Shown here: piece by piece, positions 1 to 12,859 of the stretch | Numbering within the stretch: position 1 is the stretch's first letter | Layout of the letters: every line of letters begins with the position of its first letter | Source of the DNA: Pegea sp. RAD2-039 | Lineage: Eukaryota; Chordata; Thaliacea; Salpida; Salpidae | Assembly (NCBI GenBank): GCA_034620365.1 | Contig: JAQGEQ010000297.1 | Location: 310,001 to 374,000, forward strand | DNA length: 64,000 nucleotides | Direction of reading: 5' to 3' | Notes under the pieces: model-generated | Told to the model about the DNA's origin: nothing | Databases searched by the model: none | Seen by the model: only the letters and a program-made list of their open reading frames with translations | Position numbers and translations under genes: made by a program

Positions 1-790
1 TAAGACTCATTAATTCATGTCTTTGGATAGTCACTGCAGTTCTCTCTATTTTTTACCTTATTGACTGTTTCTTGGGAGACCATTCCTCTTCTTAAAGTTA
101 AAGGCTCGACTATAATGGCCCTTCTTCATTTGAATTTTCATTCTACATCTTAAATACATACTTGAACCAACTCGATATGTTTTACAACCATGAAATTTGT
201 TTTTTCAACATTTTACACAAATTGCTTTCATGGCCGCTATTGTCGGTTCTGCTCAATCCTCCACCTTGAGGACCATTGAATACTTCTTCTACAGTTTCTA
301 CCAATCTGCCACCAACGAAGTTTTAGTAATTCAACCGGGTATCCTCAAATGTTGCCGCTGAGTTGAAAGCTTCTTCTAATTTATTCGCTATAACAACCGT
401 TGCCTTAAATCTGATCAGGATAATCTGTATAAAACGAACCCTTAATCACATCATCTCGGTGTTCTGCTGCCATGACACTCTTATATTCACAGTTCTTTAC
501 CAAACGTACCTAGGTACAGTAAAAGTCTTCTATAGATTGACATAGCTCTTAGATTTCTATTCTTAGTAAAAGACGCGCAAAAATTTCTTTTAGTTTCTTT
601 TTATCGACCTTTCCAGTGTCGCTTCAGTTACATAAGTCTAACAGCTCTCAATGTCTTGCTACATTTCTGGAACTGTACAACTCACGAGCACAACCTATTT
701 GTCCTCATCATTTATACTCGATAAATACATGTCTAAAAAAATAGTAAAAGTTTTCTTCCAGTGATGCAACCCCAAAGCTGCCAACAACCT
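1..790 (-). mobile_element. Ty3/gypsy-type LTR retroelement fossil, gag region
   Basis: Read on the minus strand, this stretch resembles the gag part of a Ty3/gypsy-like element: a helical capsid-like region followed by a cysteine/histidine cluster spaced like CCHC zinc knuckles, roughly at 90-260. The rest of the element (pol) would lie beyond the left edge of the window. It is old and clearly broken, with many breaks. No terminal repeat was identified. The family is inferred from motif spacing, not from a database match. Confidence 0.5.
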
Positions 791-3285
791 AATTGGGTTT
801 ATGCACAATTTGCATTTTTTCAATAGTCGATTCAATTTCGGAACTTTTTTTGATAAAACAAACATAATTTTCTAATTTATGGGGAATCTTACACAAAATA
901 ATACAAGTTATAGCGAAAAGAAACTATCAAAACAGTTGTTTACTTTTAAGTGCGCAAAATTCCAATAACGCCAAAACAACTGGCAAAAATTAACCCAAGA
1001 AGTAAGTTATGCAAATTTGGAAAATTTTAATGAGAGCAGCTATATAAAACAGCTGTTTTAAATTTGCAACTGGCGACAAGCAACCACGATACGCGCTACA
1101 AACAATGCCAAGTCAAGCTATCGAATGGTCTAACTAAATAAAGCAACAAAAATCATAATGACATTTTGTTCAAAACAAAAAAAGACGAACAAATGATTTA
1201 GAAATTTTTTTTATATACAATTTAACTATTAAATAAAAAAAATTAAAAGTTTCAAAAAACGGAAGTGTATTTTTTTAACTACTTTTATTACAAACTTTTT
1301 GCACAAACATGCGAAACAGCTTAAAAGTTATGCGTAAAATTACAGCAAAAAGAATCTTACATTGTTTTAAAAAAGTAAACTTGTAGCAGTTTCAAGAACA
1401 AAGAAAGTTCTACCGACCCTTTTTAGGCAAAGTACATAAAAATAATTTGTCAAATTATTTTAAATTCTTAAGACAAATATTTATCTGCCATATTATGCCA
1501 TCATGTAGTAATCAGCCAATTTTGGTCTTACTATGATTGCTCCAGACCCAGTAAAAAAATCATATTTTAAAGTTAAAGTTACAAATTAGTTAAAGTAAAT
1601 TAATTAAAGTAACTTTTACAAATTAATAAAATTAAATATTTATTATTATTATTTTTTATGTTTTTCCTTCAGTAAATAATGCTTTATAAGAATGATTTTC
1701 ATTTAAAAAAATTCAAATTTTTATTGACATTTATTTTCAAGTTTCATTCCACACTTAATTTTATTCATAATTATTTTTTTCAAGTGGATTAAGGTTCAAA
1801 AGATTTATATACTTTTAAAATATAGTTAATAATATATTTAAATATGTTTTTATATATTTGCAGTTTAATTTTTTTGAACGTTTTCTGTTTATTTTTATTA
1901 TTCAAAATTTGCTTTATATTTTACTATTTGTTGTCATTTGAATATTATGAACTTGACAATATAGTGTTTTTTTTTTATTTTTTGCTCCTTAAGTTAACTT
2001 TATAGAATTTATTTTGTAAATATGTTAGTTATATAAGCTATTTGATCAATTATTTGCAGTTAGGCCTTAAATAGGTATTGAACTATATTTATATGTATGT
2101 CCCAAGTTATCATTATTCTTTTTAACTGCTGGAATTTATTCTTTTTCTTTATGCTTTTTAATTATCATTTTCATATATTACTCATTTTTAAAGAAGCTTC
2201 TTATAACAAATTTTTGTTTTTCAACTTCTTGTTTTATAAAAGTATCTTGTACATGCTGAAAGAGTTCAATTTTCTACCCAAGTTTGTTACATTAACATGA
2301 TTTGTTATATATGAAATTTTATAATTTAACTTTTGAAACACATAATATTATATAACAATGCTAAAGTTTTATATAGTTTTTCATTTTCTTTCCATAAAGA
2401 TTCATTATCTTTAAATTACTAATATTATTCTACACCTGTGTTGTTTATAGTTCTTAAATATCCTTTATTTTTTTATAATAAACTGTATTGTGATAAGCTG
2501 AAACTTTAATATATTCTGTGGAAAAGTCTTTTTTCAACAACTTATAGGGTTTAACGTTTTCATAAATCTCTTACTACAAGTTCATTCTAATTAATATTGT
2601 TTTTTTTTTACAAAAATAAAAGTAAGCAGCCTAATTGCACCTTTTAAGTGGTTGAGCTGCTATCTTTTACAGTAGTGTAACTATCTGTGATTAGCAGGCA
2701 TAAAAATATGAAGGGCTTTTGATCACCATATGAGTAATACTAGCTAGCCGCAGCCTGAAATTATTCTTTCAAAATAAGGTTGACTTGAAACGCAATTTGT
2801 GAGCTACTGTTTTTTTTAATTGAAAGTTTACTTTTTCATCTTTACATCTGGTCTTAATATTTTCATATTCACCTTTAATCTTTATCTCTTAAATTACAAT
2901 TTCAGTAACTTATTATTTAATCTTTATTTCCCAATCGTTGTTGATTGATGTTTGTAATTTATTTTTCTAACTGGCTTCTGTCTGACTCTCCATGAATTTG
3001 CTTTCCACAAATCTGATAATTTTTTATTAAAATATGTTATTTTGCAAATATCAAAATGCAAATAAGCTGTTTGGCTACTAACTTTTCAAGTCTCATCTAG
3101 TCATGATAAAAATACTAGTTTGTATTTTTATCAGGATAAGGGAGGTTAATGTATTATCATTATTGTAAAACATTGTAAAAAAAATTGATTTTGCATTGCA
3201 TATTAATATTTTGGTAACTAACTGTTGTTCGATTTTATAAAGGTCTTCTAAAATCAAATGAACTTTGTTTAATACCTATTTGCTT
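791..3285. other. AT-rich intergenic stretch, no gene seen
   Basis: Very AT-rich sequence with homopolymer runs. The only longer open frame (2097-2300) is a hydrophobic low-complexity translation of T-rich DNA with no recognisable domain. No RNA gene or repeat family was recognised. Confidence 0.55.
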
Positions 3286-3313
3286 ACAATTTATTTTTTG
3301 TTGTTTATTTAGG
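3286..3313 (+). promoter_or_regulatory. 3' splice site just upstream of the MBD-like start codon
   Basis: A T-rich tract ending in TTTATTTAG at about 3313 lies only 18 bases before the ATG at 3332. It looks like a strong acceptor. It could close a 5' UTR intron or accept a trans-spliced leader; no upstream exon was identified. Confidence 0.45.
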
Positions 3314-3331
3314 CAGATAATTAAAATTAGG

Positions 3332-4312
3332 ATGATAAATACTCGAGATGACTGTACATCATCCAAGGCTTTTAAAGAGATGATGAAGTTTAAACGTGAA
3401 AATGGAAGTAGTGAAGACTTTTGTAAGTCTGTAATTGTTGGGTCTAAATATAAAAGAAAATATTACTCTGCGGAGTATCTAGGAGAAGGTTGGCTTCGAC
3501 ATGTGAGCAAGCGAAATACAAAAGGTCGTGATGTTTACTACGAACGTCCACCTGGAGAGTATGGTAAATCTTCAGTTTCATTAATCCCATATCAGAACCG
3601 GCTTCGAACATTAGGAGATTTACAGAAAGAATGGCCACAGTTTTATTTTACCCCCCAAACTTTTCAGTATGGAAGCGGCGAAATTCTGAATAGAGCTAAA
3701 TTTTATAGAGGTAAAATTCCAAAAGGTTACTGCTACCAATCCCCAGCAAATCTTCACAAACAAAATTCTTCAACAAAAACTGATGCAGTTAAAGGTGGTA
3801 CAAAGAAGATTAAAGTTCTTAAAAAGAAATCTTGTTTGACCCCGGATAAGAAGGTTTCAAACAAAAAGTTTTTACAAGGTTTACAGTTAAAAAGTCTTAC
3901 AACAGACCAAAAACGAGAGGTTTTCAATACACTGGTGAAATCTTTGACGCTGACATTTTTTAAACAAAAAGCTGAACACCTTAATATTTGTAATTTTGTA
4001 TTCCGATCAAATGAAGGAAATGATTATAAAGAATTGGTGACTTATTTGAAAAGACATGAATTTAAGTTTAGTCGATGGGATAGAAATACCAATGCATCTG
4101 AAATCCTGTTTATCCTTATTGCACGTGTGATTAACTTGGATGCGTGTCTTGGTCTTCCTGGAAACAGAAATTTGATTAAATATTTACAAAAACGCCCATT
4201 GAACGAATTCAAAGATTTTTCAGTACCTTTTGCAAATGAAGAAATTGGAAGTAAAGTTTTTGATGAAGAGTTAACAATAATGATGGAATACATGGAAAAA
4301 TATGCAGATTAA
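3332..4312 (+). CDS. MBD-like (methyl-CpG-binding-domain-like) protein, 326 aa, intronless
   Basis: A single open frame of 326 codons starting at ATG 3332, by far the longest intact host frame in the window. Residues about 48-118 look like an MBD: an LGEGW start (GW at 53-54), a basic stretch, RDVYY at 66-70 and a PPG turn. A following segment (LGDLQKEW, then TPQTFQYGSGE) recalls the strip after the MBD in MBD2/3 proteins. Residues 125-195 are Lys/Ser/Gln-rich and probably disordered. The last 130 residues form a helical, unrecognised domain. A decayed paralog lies at 43068-43942 and a short intact MBD gene at 29066-29380, so this is a local family. An AATAAA lies at 4569. The MBD assignment is inference from motif pattern; the C-terminal domain is unknown to me. 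Confidence 0.65.
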   Translation: MINTRDDCTSSKAFKEMMKFKRENGSSEDFCKSVIVGSKYKRKYYSAEYLGEGWLRHVSKRNTKGRDVYYERPPGEYGKSSVSLIPYQNRLRTLGDLQKEWPQFYFTPQTFQYGSGEILNRAKFYRGKIPKGYCYQSPANLHKQNSSTKTDAVKGGTKKIKVLKKKSCLTPDKKVSNKKFLQGLQLKSLTTDQKREVFNTLVKSLTLTFFKQKAEHLNICNFVFRSNEGNDYKELVTYLKRHEFKFSRWDRNTNASEILFILIARVINLDACLGLPGNRNLIKYLQKRPLNEFKDFSVPFANEEIGSKVFDEELTIMMEYMEKYAD

Positions 4313-4568
4313 AAGCAATTAAAAAGTATAAATTTTCTCCCAAAGTCTTCCCAATAATGATTAAAATAATTACTTTGTTTTTATAAAATAGTTTAATCAT
4401 TTTATGCCATTAATTTAAATAATTGTTAATTGCATTATTATGTTTTTTTACTTTCTTTAATTTGAATTTAAAAGTTTTCAATCAGTATTGCTTGTTATAA
4501 CTACCAATTAAATGAAACTTTTGATTATAACTATTATTGTTATAATAATGTACACCTTAACTACTTTC

Positions 4569-4574
4569 AATAAA
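4569..4574 (+). promoter_or_regulatory. Polyadenylation signal AATAAA for the MBD-like gene
   Basis: Canonical hexamer about 260 bases after the stop codon of the MBD-like gene, followed by a GT/T-rich stretch. Confidence 0.45.
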
Positions 4575-4619
4575 CAAGTCAATTTCTTTTGATGTATTTG
4601 CTTGTTTGATTTAACTACT

Positions 4620-6230
4620 AAGCAAAAATGATAATTTGTTACTTGTGCGAGTTGTTTTAGGAGTAATATAATGAATAGAAGATGCAGTTAAGTTAAGTTT
4701 ATTTTCAATGATTATGAACAGTTGAAAATTCTGTTTAAATTAATATAGTAAAAGCCAATAAAAGTTGTAGAATTTTTGTATGTAGAATTTTATGGAATAA
4801 GCAAATTGGCTATTTTCATCTCAACCCAAAACTTCGTTTTTTTCAGATTGTGACGAAGTTTGTTGTACAATTTGTAACTAAGTATTTTGTAGTATTTAGC
4901 ACAGATGTATTTATTTTGAATGTGATTTTACTGAAATTAACAGTTATGGAGCCTACTTCTTAATAATGAAGATTACAGACACTGAAAAAGAACAAAAGTA
5001 AAACATAATTGAAGAACCTGAAAATCTATTGGAAACAAATGACAGTTTGTGGTTATTTATAAAAATATTTAATTGATTTCAATTAATATCTTTATGCCTT
5101 TTAAGAATTTAATCATTTCAAGAAGTATCTTTATCAGAAGAGTTTTAAAACTCACAGATTTTAATGTAAATGTTTTGATTTAAATCAACCATTTTTTCCA
5201 AATTGAATAAACTTAAAATTTTAACTGGTTGTGCCTCAATCTATATAACTGCATTTTAGTTGTAAACGCAACATGGGTTTCCCAGATAGTCAGAAGACTC
5301 AGGTTTGCATTGTATCTTTAGAAAACAGATTTAATTTGTCTGTGGACTCGGCGTACATCTTTTATTAGTGAGGGAGTTTTTTTTTAACATTTCAACAATT
5401 CTAATAAAAATTAACATTTGGTTTCTATTTAACATTCTTATTGCAAAAAGTTTCTTCTCTAAGTTAAGTATCATTATTTTCCACTTGTAGAATTTAAAAC
5501 AAACTTTTTATTGCACTAAATCTTTAAATGCCATCTCTACATTGCACCTTACATGCTACTTACATGCAAATTATATTTTTATACAATTTATATTTCTTTA
5601 GTCTTATAAAAAGGTTTAATTCTCCTAACTAACTGATAGTAAAATAAACATCATTAAATTTTTATTGATTTTTTAACTCTACTTGAAAAATAATTTTCTT
5701 AATTAAAATGGATTAAGTTCTTAAATACCAGCTAACGTTTTTTAGGTGGTCAAAACAGACACAAAAAAAACTTAAGTTAACAAAGCTTGTTTTTTTTACC
5801 TGCAAAACGGATCTCATTACATCTTAGCTTCATCCATAATTCTACTGAACGATTACAAGTGACTTGCAACAGTGACATCGATGCAACGGTCAACATGTGG
5901 AAGATCTCTGCCCAGGTGAACACATAATTGTGACGAGGAAAAGTTAAAAAAAACCCTGGGTAGAAGTCTGATTAATGAAAACATTTCTAGAAGATGAAAA
6001 ACTTTGAATTTAGAGCTGGAGTTGGAGCCTCGTAGGCACCTCATCACATAGAATACTCTTTGAAATCCTGGCAGCTCAGCGGTGTGGAGTTTTTTGGTCC
6101 ACTACATCATTTTAAGGAGTGATATTTTTACTTATAGATCGAAGCTATTATATATACTGTTATTATATAATAGAATTATTATATAAGAATAAATTATATT
6201 CTTATAGCTTATAAATCCAAGTTGTTTCAT
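4620..6230. other. Intergenic, no gene supported
   Basis: AT-rich. A somewhat GC-richer patch at 5800-6120 has short coding-like pieces in several frames but no recognised domain; it may be the decayed edge of the repeat that starts near 6.2 kb. A 31-codon frame at 5271 has no family I know. Confidence 0.5.
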
Positions 6231-6374
6231 AGAGCGCAGGAACTCTTTCAGTTTATGAAGATTGATTTGTTAATTTTTTGGAATAGGTCCATTAATGCTC
6301 TTTGAGAAGCGAGAGAAAAGCGGTGAAAACCACGATGGAGATATGAAATAGATCACTACGATTCGAAATGAATA

Positions 6375-7140
6375 TCTAAATGTACCCTGGTATAGTTATC
6401 ATGTTAGAACTAGATGACCTGTTGGAAGACTACTGATAAAATTGAAACAGATTTTTCCAACTATCTCACTATTGGCTTCAGTGTAGAATTTCTATGTGTG
6501 AGATGTTGGCAGTCGGGAGTCTATTTGGAAGGCTTGGAACATAACACACATTTAGTCTTCGTTCTTGACAGTTGTGATCGAGATATATTTGATGAGGTAA
6601 GAAGAAAGATTCATTATTATAACTTAGAAAAAAGAGATGTTTTAAGTTCCTGTCCTTATTCCAGCCACTAAATATCAGAATGACGATGTGAAGAAGGTTG
6701 GACTAATAGAAAGTAGCCCGATGTACGCACAAGTCCGCTATCCAGATAGCAGAGAATCCATCGTTTCTTTGAGTGATCTAGTCGGATACTCAAACGCTGA
6801 TGAAGATGCAGGATGAGGTAATAAAGAGGATAGACCCCGAAAGGATTCACCAAATGCTAAAAGGAAGAGTCCTGATGATGACATCATGACTAGAGAGGAA
6901 AAATTGAAGAGAGGGGTGAGTTTTAAGGGTTTAGGTATCAGGAGTAGTAATATCAGCTCGAAGAGCAGAAGAAATCGCGGCGTGGAGGTTCGACGGTCTA
7001 TCAGATCATTTAAAGCATTTCTAAAGTGCTACGGTTGGAACTAATTGTCATTGATGGCTATATTGAGACAACATGCAATCTCAACTATTTGCCCAAATTA
7101 TTTGGTTGGGGAGCTGATATATTTGAAACGTAAACCAGTA
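6375..7140 (+). pseudogene. ARF-type small GTPase pseudogene, copy 1 (interrupted)
   Basis: Plus-strand translation from about 6400 to 6665 follows the ARF family in order. A WKTTDKIE segment matches the P-loop tail GKTT, YLTIGFSVEF matches PTIGFNVE (switch I), and VFVLDSCDRDIFDEVRRKI matches the VVDSNDR-EAR segment. Upstream, VIMLELDDL at about 6399 corresponds to the strand before the P-loop in another frame. The frame then ends, and about 6670-6990 is foreign sequence with LTR-element character. Homology with copy 2 at 11.1 kb resumes near 7035, around the shared block AACTAATTGTCATTGA. No introns are visible, which fits a retrocopy. It has frameshifts, a degraded P-loop and an inserted segment, so it cannot be functional. 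Confidence 0.65.
6670..6990 (+). mobile_element. LTR-retroelement scrap (possible pol C-terminal end)
   Basis: Between the two halves of ARF copy 1, the plus strand encodes a short stretch (YAQVRYPDSRE then VSLSDL) like the segment found after the integrase in many invertebrate Ty3/gypsy-like pols, followed by a charged tail. It is an old broken fragment; the family is tentative. Confidence 0.35.
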
Positions 7141-7149
7141 AAGATGTTT

Positions 7150-10100
7150 TACCGCTCCCGTAAAAGTATTGAATGCAACTATAACAGGTGCAACTGTCAT
7201 TCTGTCATAGGGTTGTTGGTACAAAGTGCGTATTGTTGTTATGTCTTCCTTATTTATTTGAATAAAGGTTTGCATAAGGAGTCTTTTTTATTACATATGG
7301 ACTTCGAGTATCTTCTTTTACCATCAATATAAGACTGTTAGAGGAACATTTTGGTTTGCAAACTAGCTTCATATATAAACTAGCCTTATGTATATGCATT
7401 AGAGTTGATTACAATATAATGTAACTTGTACTTAGCTGTGCCACTCTGTCAATTTTTTGGTGATGAATATTTTATAAAAATAATTGTTTGGTTGAAAACC
7501 GAAGATTTTCGGCTTAGACTTATTTTTTTGGTAGCATTTGCCACAAGCTTGATGAAAATATACTGATACTGTAATACAGTGAACATTTTATAAACCATAT
7601 GGTATTATTATAAATCTTTCGCATTTATTGAAATAAATAAATATTATGTTTACTAAATGAGAGAAACAAAATCGTTTACTAACACAAACTAGGGACTTTA
7701 TATAAAAGTTTATCTCAATAGTGCTTAAGAAGTCGGTTTTTTTAAATTTACCAATTTTTATTTAAGAATTAAAATTAAAACAAAGAAATAAACTTGAAGA
7801 TTTTAATTTGTAGATAGAAGTTTTTAAAGCTTCAAGAAGAAGAGTATTTACTTGAGCTAAATTCACATATATTGTTGATCATAAATAATAATATGCCTAG
7901 TATAATTACAAGTTATGTTTATTCAGGTCTTAGCAATATAAATTTGATTAGTTTAAACGCTAAACTGTTAAGAGTTTTGTCAATGATGACGGCACTTAGA
8001 TCGAAACTATCCTATAAAATAAACTTGGCTGGATTTCTCAGTATTTTGAAGATGAAAAACTGATTATTAATCTCAAACGTGGTTGAAAACCATACATTTT
8101 GTCTTTTAAAACACATAAAAATAACTCTAACTATGCATTCATATAGCGGAAGTAGGTTGAAATAATATTTATAAGTTTTAAATGCAAATTTAAATCATAA
8201 AAATGTTATTTTGCCCACAAATACTTGATAAGAGAAATAACTTTTAGTTTGATATTATTATAACTTTAATTGATTATTTCTCAAATTTTCCTAAAAACTG
8301 AATTTTTAAAGTATTTTCTACCTTCTATCATTTTCGGATAAAATAGAATTAGATAATATTCTTTTATCAAAGATTTGGATATTTTATCATTGTTCATATA
8401 AAACAAAACAAATAACACTATTGTTAATTTATATTAATACACTTGTATAATTTTACAGCCTACAGTTTCAAAATGTATATTTCATTAGTTTTCTTTAAAT
8501 AAAATTTAAAGTTATTTCAACTTACGCCAAATTAGTCAAACAGGCAGATAATTTGCTTAGCTTAGGGAACTTACCCCAATTTGAAAGAAGATAGCGCAAG
8601 AACTTCTTTTGTTTCATTTGAGATGTAATTACAAATAGTTCTTATTTAAAATAGTCTAAAAAAACTGTATTTGCACCTAATTAACCGACTAATATCTCAA
8701 GCAACTATTGACCACTTTTTTCTGAAAGTTTTCATTTTATATGAATTTGGAGAAATACCAACATTTTGGCTCTCAAAACTGAAATGCAGCTTTATATTTC
8801 TTAAGTATAAAACATGGTATATATTCTTACAATCACTAACCACTTAAAAAATTATTCATCAAAAACAGTAATTGTTGAGTTTCATTATGAAATTGTTAAC
8901 TGTTAATTGTAAAATATAGTTAAAAGTTTTTCTTTTATTTAAACTAAAACTTAAAAAATAAAAAGTAAATTATATGCTTGATAAATTCATTTTGGTTTAT
9001 TTCAAATTAATAAAATATATCTCAAATCAAATGTGAGCAACAAAAATAATTTTGATTATACAATTTATTTCTCTAAATAACCTTCTGTAAATCTCAAACT
9101 TGATGATTCAGTGAATCTTCGGTCCAAAATATTTGGATTTTAAAATCTTGAAGAAGTAGGACACTCATTCAGTTTTTCAAAAAGCATTGAATTATGTTTT
9201 CGACAGATCACATAAGATTGCAATAAATATTTCAACATTATTGGAGGCTTGGGAGGCTGGTTTTTATGTTAAAACAATTGTTCAAATAAGTATAGAGATT
9301 TAAAAATGTTCCCTATCAAATTCGTAGTGTTGCAGTAGCTCATAATATATGAAGCACAAGCTTTTTACAAAATTTTGCCAAACTAAAAGAATAACTTTGT
9401 AAGTCAATTCTCAACAAAAAAGTGATATCTTTGTAAATTTTTTAAATTAAATATAAACTATCCCATTATCCAGCAGCCGTCTATGTAGCTGGCAGCGGCT
9501 TTTCTTAAATTATCCTAGTCATACGTAAACGCCACATGATTTAAACTTTAAATTGGAGGAACATAAAACAGGTTTTTGTTTAGTGTTCGAAATAGAAGTT
9601 CGATAATTCCAATAATTCTTTGGATATATTGCATTTTTTCAATAAAAATGAAACATTAAGCAAAAATGTCGCCCGATCAATATTATAGTTTACCTTTATT
9701 TCAGAAGTAAAACAAACTTGTGTGAGAAGTCAATCTGAGCAATGGCTTAAGTAAATAAGTCAAAAAATTTTTAGCAATTATATTATTTATGATTTTTACA
9801 TATTTAGATGTATTTTGCTACTTGATTTAATTATTTAACCTCAGTTTTAAAGCATTCTTGTAAACTACTTATTGTACAAAATAAGTATTACTGTGCTACA
9901 GTTATATTATTTTGGTATGCAGTTTTTAGCTAAATATTTAGACTTCATTAAAATAAAAAGGAAAGAAACACAGTTTACTTTTAGTAGGAAGTAAAAATCT
10001 ATACTACCTCCTTTTTTAAACGTAACTTGTATTATAAAACTAGCACAATTATTTTCAAAGTTTCCGAGAAATTGTAAAGAAAATAGAACTTTTTTCATTA

Positions 10101-10190
10101 AAGTTTTCATTAAATTGTAAAAGGCGGTTAGTAAGAACACTACATTAAAACAAACTATACCAAAGTATGCACGTTGTATAACTACTATCA
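7150..10190. other. AT-rich intergenic stretch, nothing recognised
   Basis: No host gene, RNA gene or repeat family recognised on either strand. The open frames at 7872-8063 (plus) and 9907-10194 (minus) are hydrophobic, low-complexity and lack domain-like patterns. Confidence 0.55.
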
Positions 10191-10194
10191 TCAA

Positions 10195-10460
10195 CGGTTA
10201 TTACTCCCTTCGGTAGTACTCTAAGATTACACTTTTAGATGATGGGGTAAGCTGGTCGAATCCCTCCATACTATTGCTCCTCCCGCTGTACGGATGATGC
10301 CACAACTCCTGGTACCAGTTTCGTCCAAGAAAGTTAGAATGGCCGCTCATTTCTTAGCTTTTTCATTGCAAGAGCTGTTTTGAATTCAACCAACGAAGCA
10401 GCTCTTTATCTAGTTATATTGGCTATAACAAGCATATGAACTTTAAACATCTCATATTCT
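10195..10460 (-). repeat. GC-richer repeat-like patch, family unknown
   Basis: This block is clearly richer in G and C than its surroundings and translates into short non-low-complexity pieces on the minus strand. It may be a transposon remnant, but no diagnostic motif is visible. Confidence 0.25.
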
Positions 10461-10839
10461 TGAGTGATATTATGAAGCTCTTTGTTTGTTTTTTACATAA
10501 TTTTTTATCTCAACTGTCAAACACGAAGACTAGATTTATGGTATTTGGGTAATGAGGAGTTTTCTTACAAATGAAACTTATAAGGAAAAAATTACTGTGA
10601 ACGATCTACAAAAAATTAATATCTGGTTTGAATCTATAAACATCGGTTTATGTAGGATTCTTTTTCTCACAACCAGTGAAAAACTCTAACTGTTTAATGT
10701 AAAACCTTTTATTACCAACCAGCTACCAAAAAGTTTTTTTTGGAGCCTCAATATAACATTTGTAAAAGTTTTTGTATTTGTTATCTCCAATAATTGTAAA
10801 TATTTTACGATTATTACACGAGTTGTAGTGTATTGAGTA

Positions 10840-11010
10840 GAAGAGCTTTATTTTCAAGGTTATGGTGTGGGAAGAGATCAAATGAAACCTGATCCGAAGT
10901 GTTTAGAACTTTTGATGGATCATCAGTTCCATCCAAATCCAAAATCGTTGCAGAGAGCGAAGGGATGTTTTTTGTTTATCAAGATGGGATTTAAATGTTT
11001 TGGATAAAGT
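10840..11010 (+). mobile_element. LTR-retroelement pol scrap (Ty3/gypsy-like)
   Basis: Plus-strand translation gives KPDP, then PNPKSLQRA, G and F, in the spacing typical of the RT-to-RNase H linker of Ty3/gypsy-like elements. It is short, old and broken. It abuts ARF copy 2. Confidence 0.4.
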
Positions 11011-11129
11011 CTATTATTTCTCTATGAGAGGGAAGAGAGAGTCTGTGAACTTTTTATGAAATAGGAAACACATTGAAGATATCAAATAGGTTACTACAAT
11101 TCGAAGTAAGATAGTATATCCTGGAAGTG

Positions 11130-11620
11130 CCTTGTTAAAGCTATTATATCAGGACTAGAAGCTGCTGGAAATATACTACATTGAATTGGGAACAAACTTT
11201 TTCAAACAATCCATCTATAGGTTTTAATGTAAAAATTGTTTCATCAGGTAAAAAGGAGTACTCTTACTGTATGGGATGTTACAGTAAAGATTTTATTCGA
11301 AAGGCTTCGAAATACTTTTTTATAAAATAAGTTTGATCTTAGTTTCTGACAGCTGCGATGGAGATAGGTTTGGAGAAGCAAGAAGAGAGCTTCGAACTAT
11401 CTATCAGGAAGAAGAAATGTTAAAAGTTTTTATCTCTATTCTGCCCTATAATCTAGATCATTCTAACAATGTACTTACGAGGCGCTAGGAATGCGACTAA
11501 TTGTCATTGACAATAATAATGAGAGAACGTACGAATTTTGTTGTCCAGCCCAATCATGTGGTTGGGAAGAACATGGTATATCTTTATTGGGTAACAGTAG
11601 ACTATTCTGTCCCTTATTTA
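11130..11620 (+). pseudogene. ARF-type small GTPase pseudogene, copy 2
   Basis: From about 11148 the plus strand reads ISGLEAAGN, matching the ARF P-loop strand VGLDAAGKT with the lysine and threonines lost. It continues TIPSIGFNVK, the ARF switch I signature TIPTIGFNVE. After a diverged stretch, LVSDSCDGDRFGEARREL at about 11336-11395 matches VVDSNDRDR-EAREEL. The tail (about 11490-11600) matches copy 1 better than it matches functional ARFs. Stops and frame changes occur and no introns are seen. Copies 1 and 2 also share about 130 bases of upstream sequence, so they may be a duplicated segment or two insertions of one retrocopy-bearing repeat. Confidence 0.65.
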
Positions 11621-11629
11621 GATGATTTA

Positions 11630-12840
11630 TCCCTTGAACTTCAAACACCCTTATACCCCAGAACTATTTTCCTATTTTAAAACCCCTAGTAATCCAAACA
11701 TTACTTATAATTTAAAATCGCTTCTTATATGAAACCTCTAAGCAGCTTCAACAATCTTTGTAACGATTAAACGCTGAATAAAAAGTGATTTTGACTTTAT
11801 CAAAATGCCATACAAGCCATCTAATCATTAATCCTTCATAGCGGTACTTGATAAATGTTATAAGAATACTTTTTCAGTTAAATATAAACATAACATTTAA
11901 TAATAATTTTAAACTATTCTAAAACTGAATTAGATTTTTTAAGTAGATAAAACCAAGCACAAGAATCCACATTGGTATGAGTTACGGTTAAATAAAAAAT
12001 TTCTCTAGGGTAGACTTAATCTCGTCTCCATTTACTAATTTTTGAAGCAAAAGAAAATCGATATTTATTTTCAGAACTAAAAGTTTTTCTTATTCTTTTT
12101 GAGTCATTCCATTAATGAAGCATTGTCGATATTTGGTACCTTGAAAACTATCTTCGAAGCTTTATTGAAATCATACATCATCATAAAAATATATCAAATA
12201 TCAATTTTTATTGGAGTGGATGAGCATAATGATGTTGTTTTACCTTTCTGCTTTGGGAATCCTTCTCTTCTTTTGACAGTACTATCAGAGATTTATTTAA
12301 TCTTTTGCATCAGATCTTTTCAATTTAATGCATCAATTTTCGGATTAATTTGAAATGAAAATTCATTTTGTTGAACATTTTCGGTTCTTTCGTTCTCTCT
12401 AATCCTTTATTCATCTAAATATTTAAATTCTTCTTGAATCTATTTGAGAAAAAGTTATATTTATATCAAAAAATACTTGTTTAAGTGCAAATTAGTTAAA
12501 AATGTATAGTATTATTTGTTGAGGTTATAGTACTGTATAAAACGATATAACTTACTTTATTTACTAATTATAAAACACAGGTTCCAATTAAATATGTAGA
12601 AAACAAAGGTAAAAAACAAAGACAGTTTTTATTTCAATTTTGTTTTATTTAGCTTCAGATAGGATCATTCAAAGTTATCCATCAAAATCAGGACTGCTAT
12701 CGATAGAGCTCTTTTCTTCTTTACGGTATTATACTCTTTGAAACTTGGTTTTGTCGAATGCCAATGAAAATAAACTTAACACTTTTTTATTTTATTGTCC
12801 TTGTCATATCTGACGTATAGAACGACAGTGAAAAAGATCA
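11630..12840. other. AT-rich intergenic stretch, nothing firm
   Basis: The plus-strand open frame at 12099-12353 has no recognisable domain and is probably decayed repeat sequence. No RNA genes seen. Confidence 0.5.
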
Positions 12841-12859
12841 TGCATATGAATCTTGAAGC

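Noticed and set aside
363-545. Open frame of 60 codons on the plus strand
   Set aside because: It is antisense to the better-supported gag-like reading of the same fossil and has no domain pattern.
9907-10194. 95-codon minus-strand open frame, hydrophobic
   Set aside because: Composition follows AT-rich DNA, with no motif, no splice or start context and no paralog in the window.
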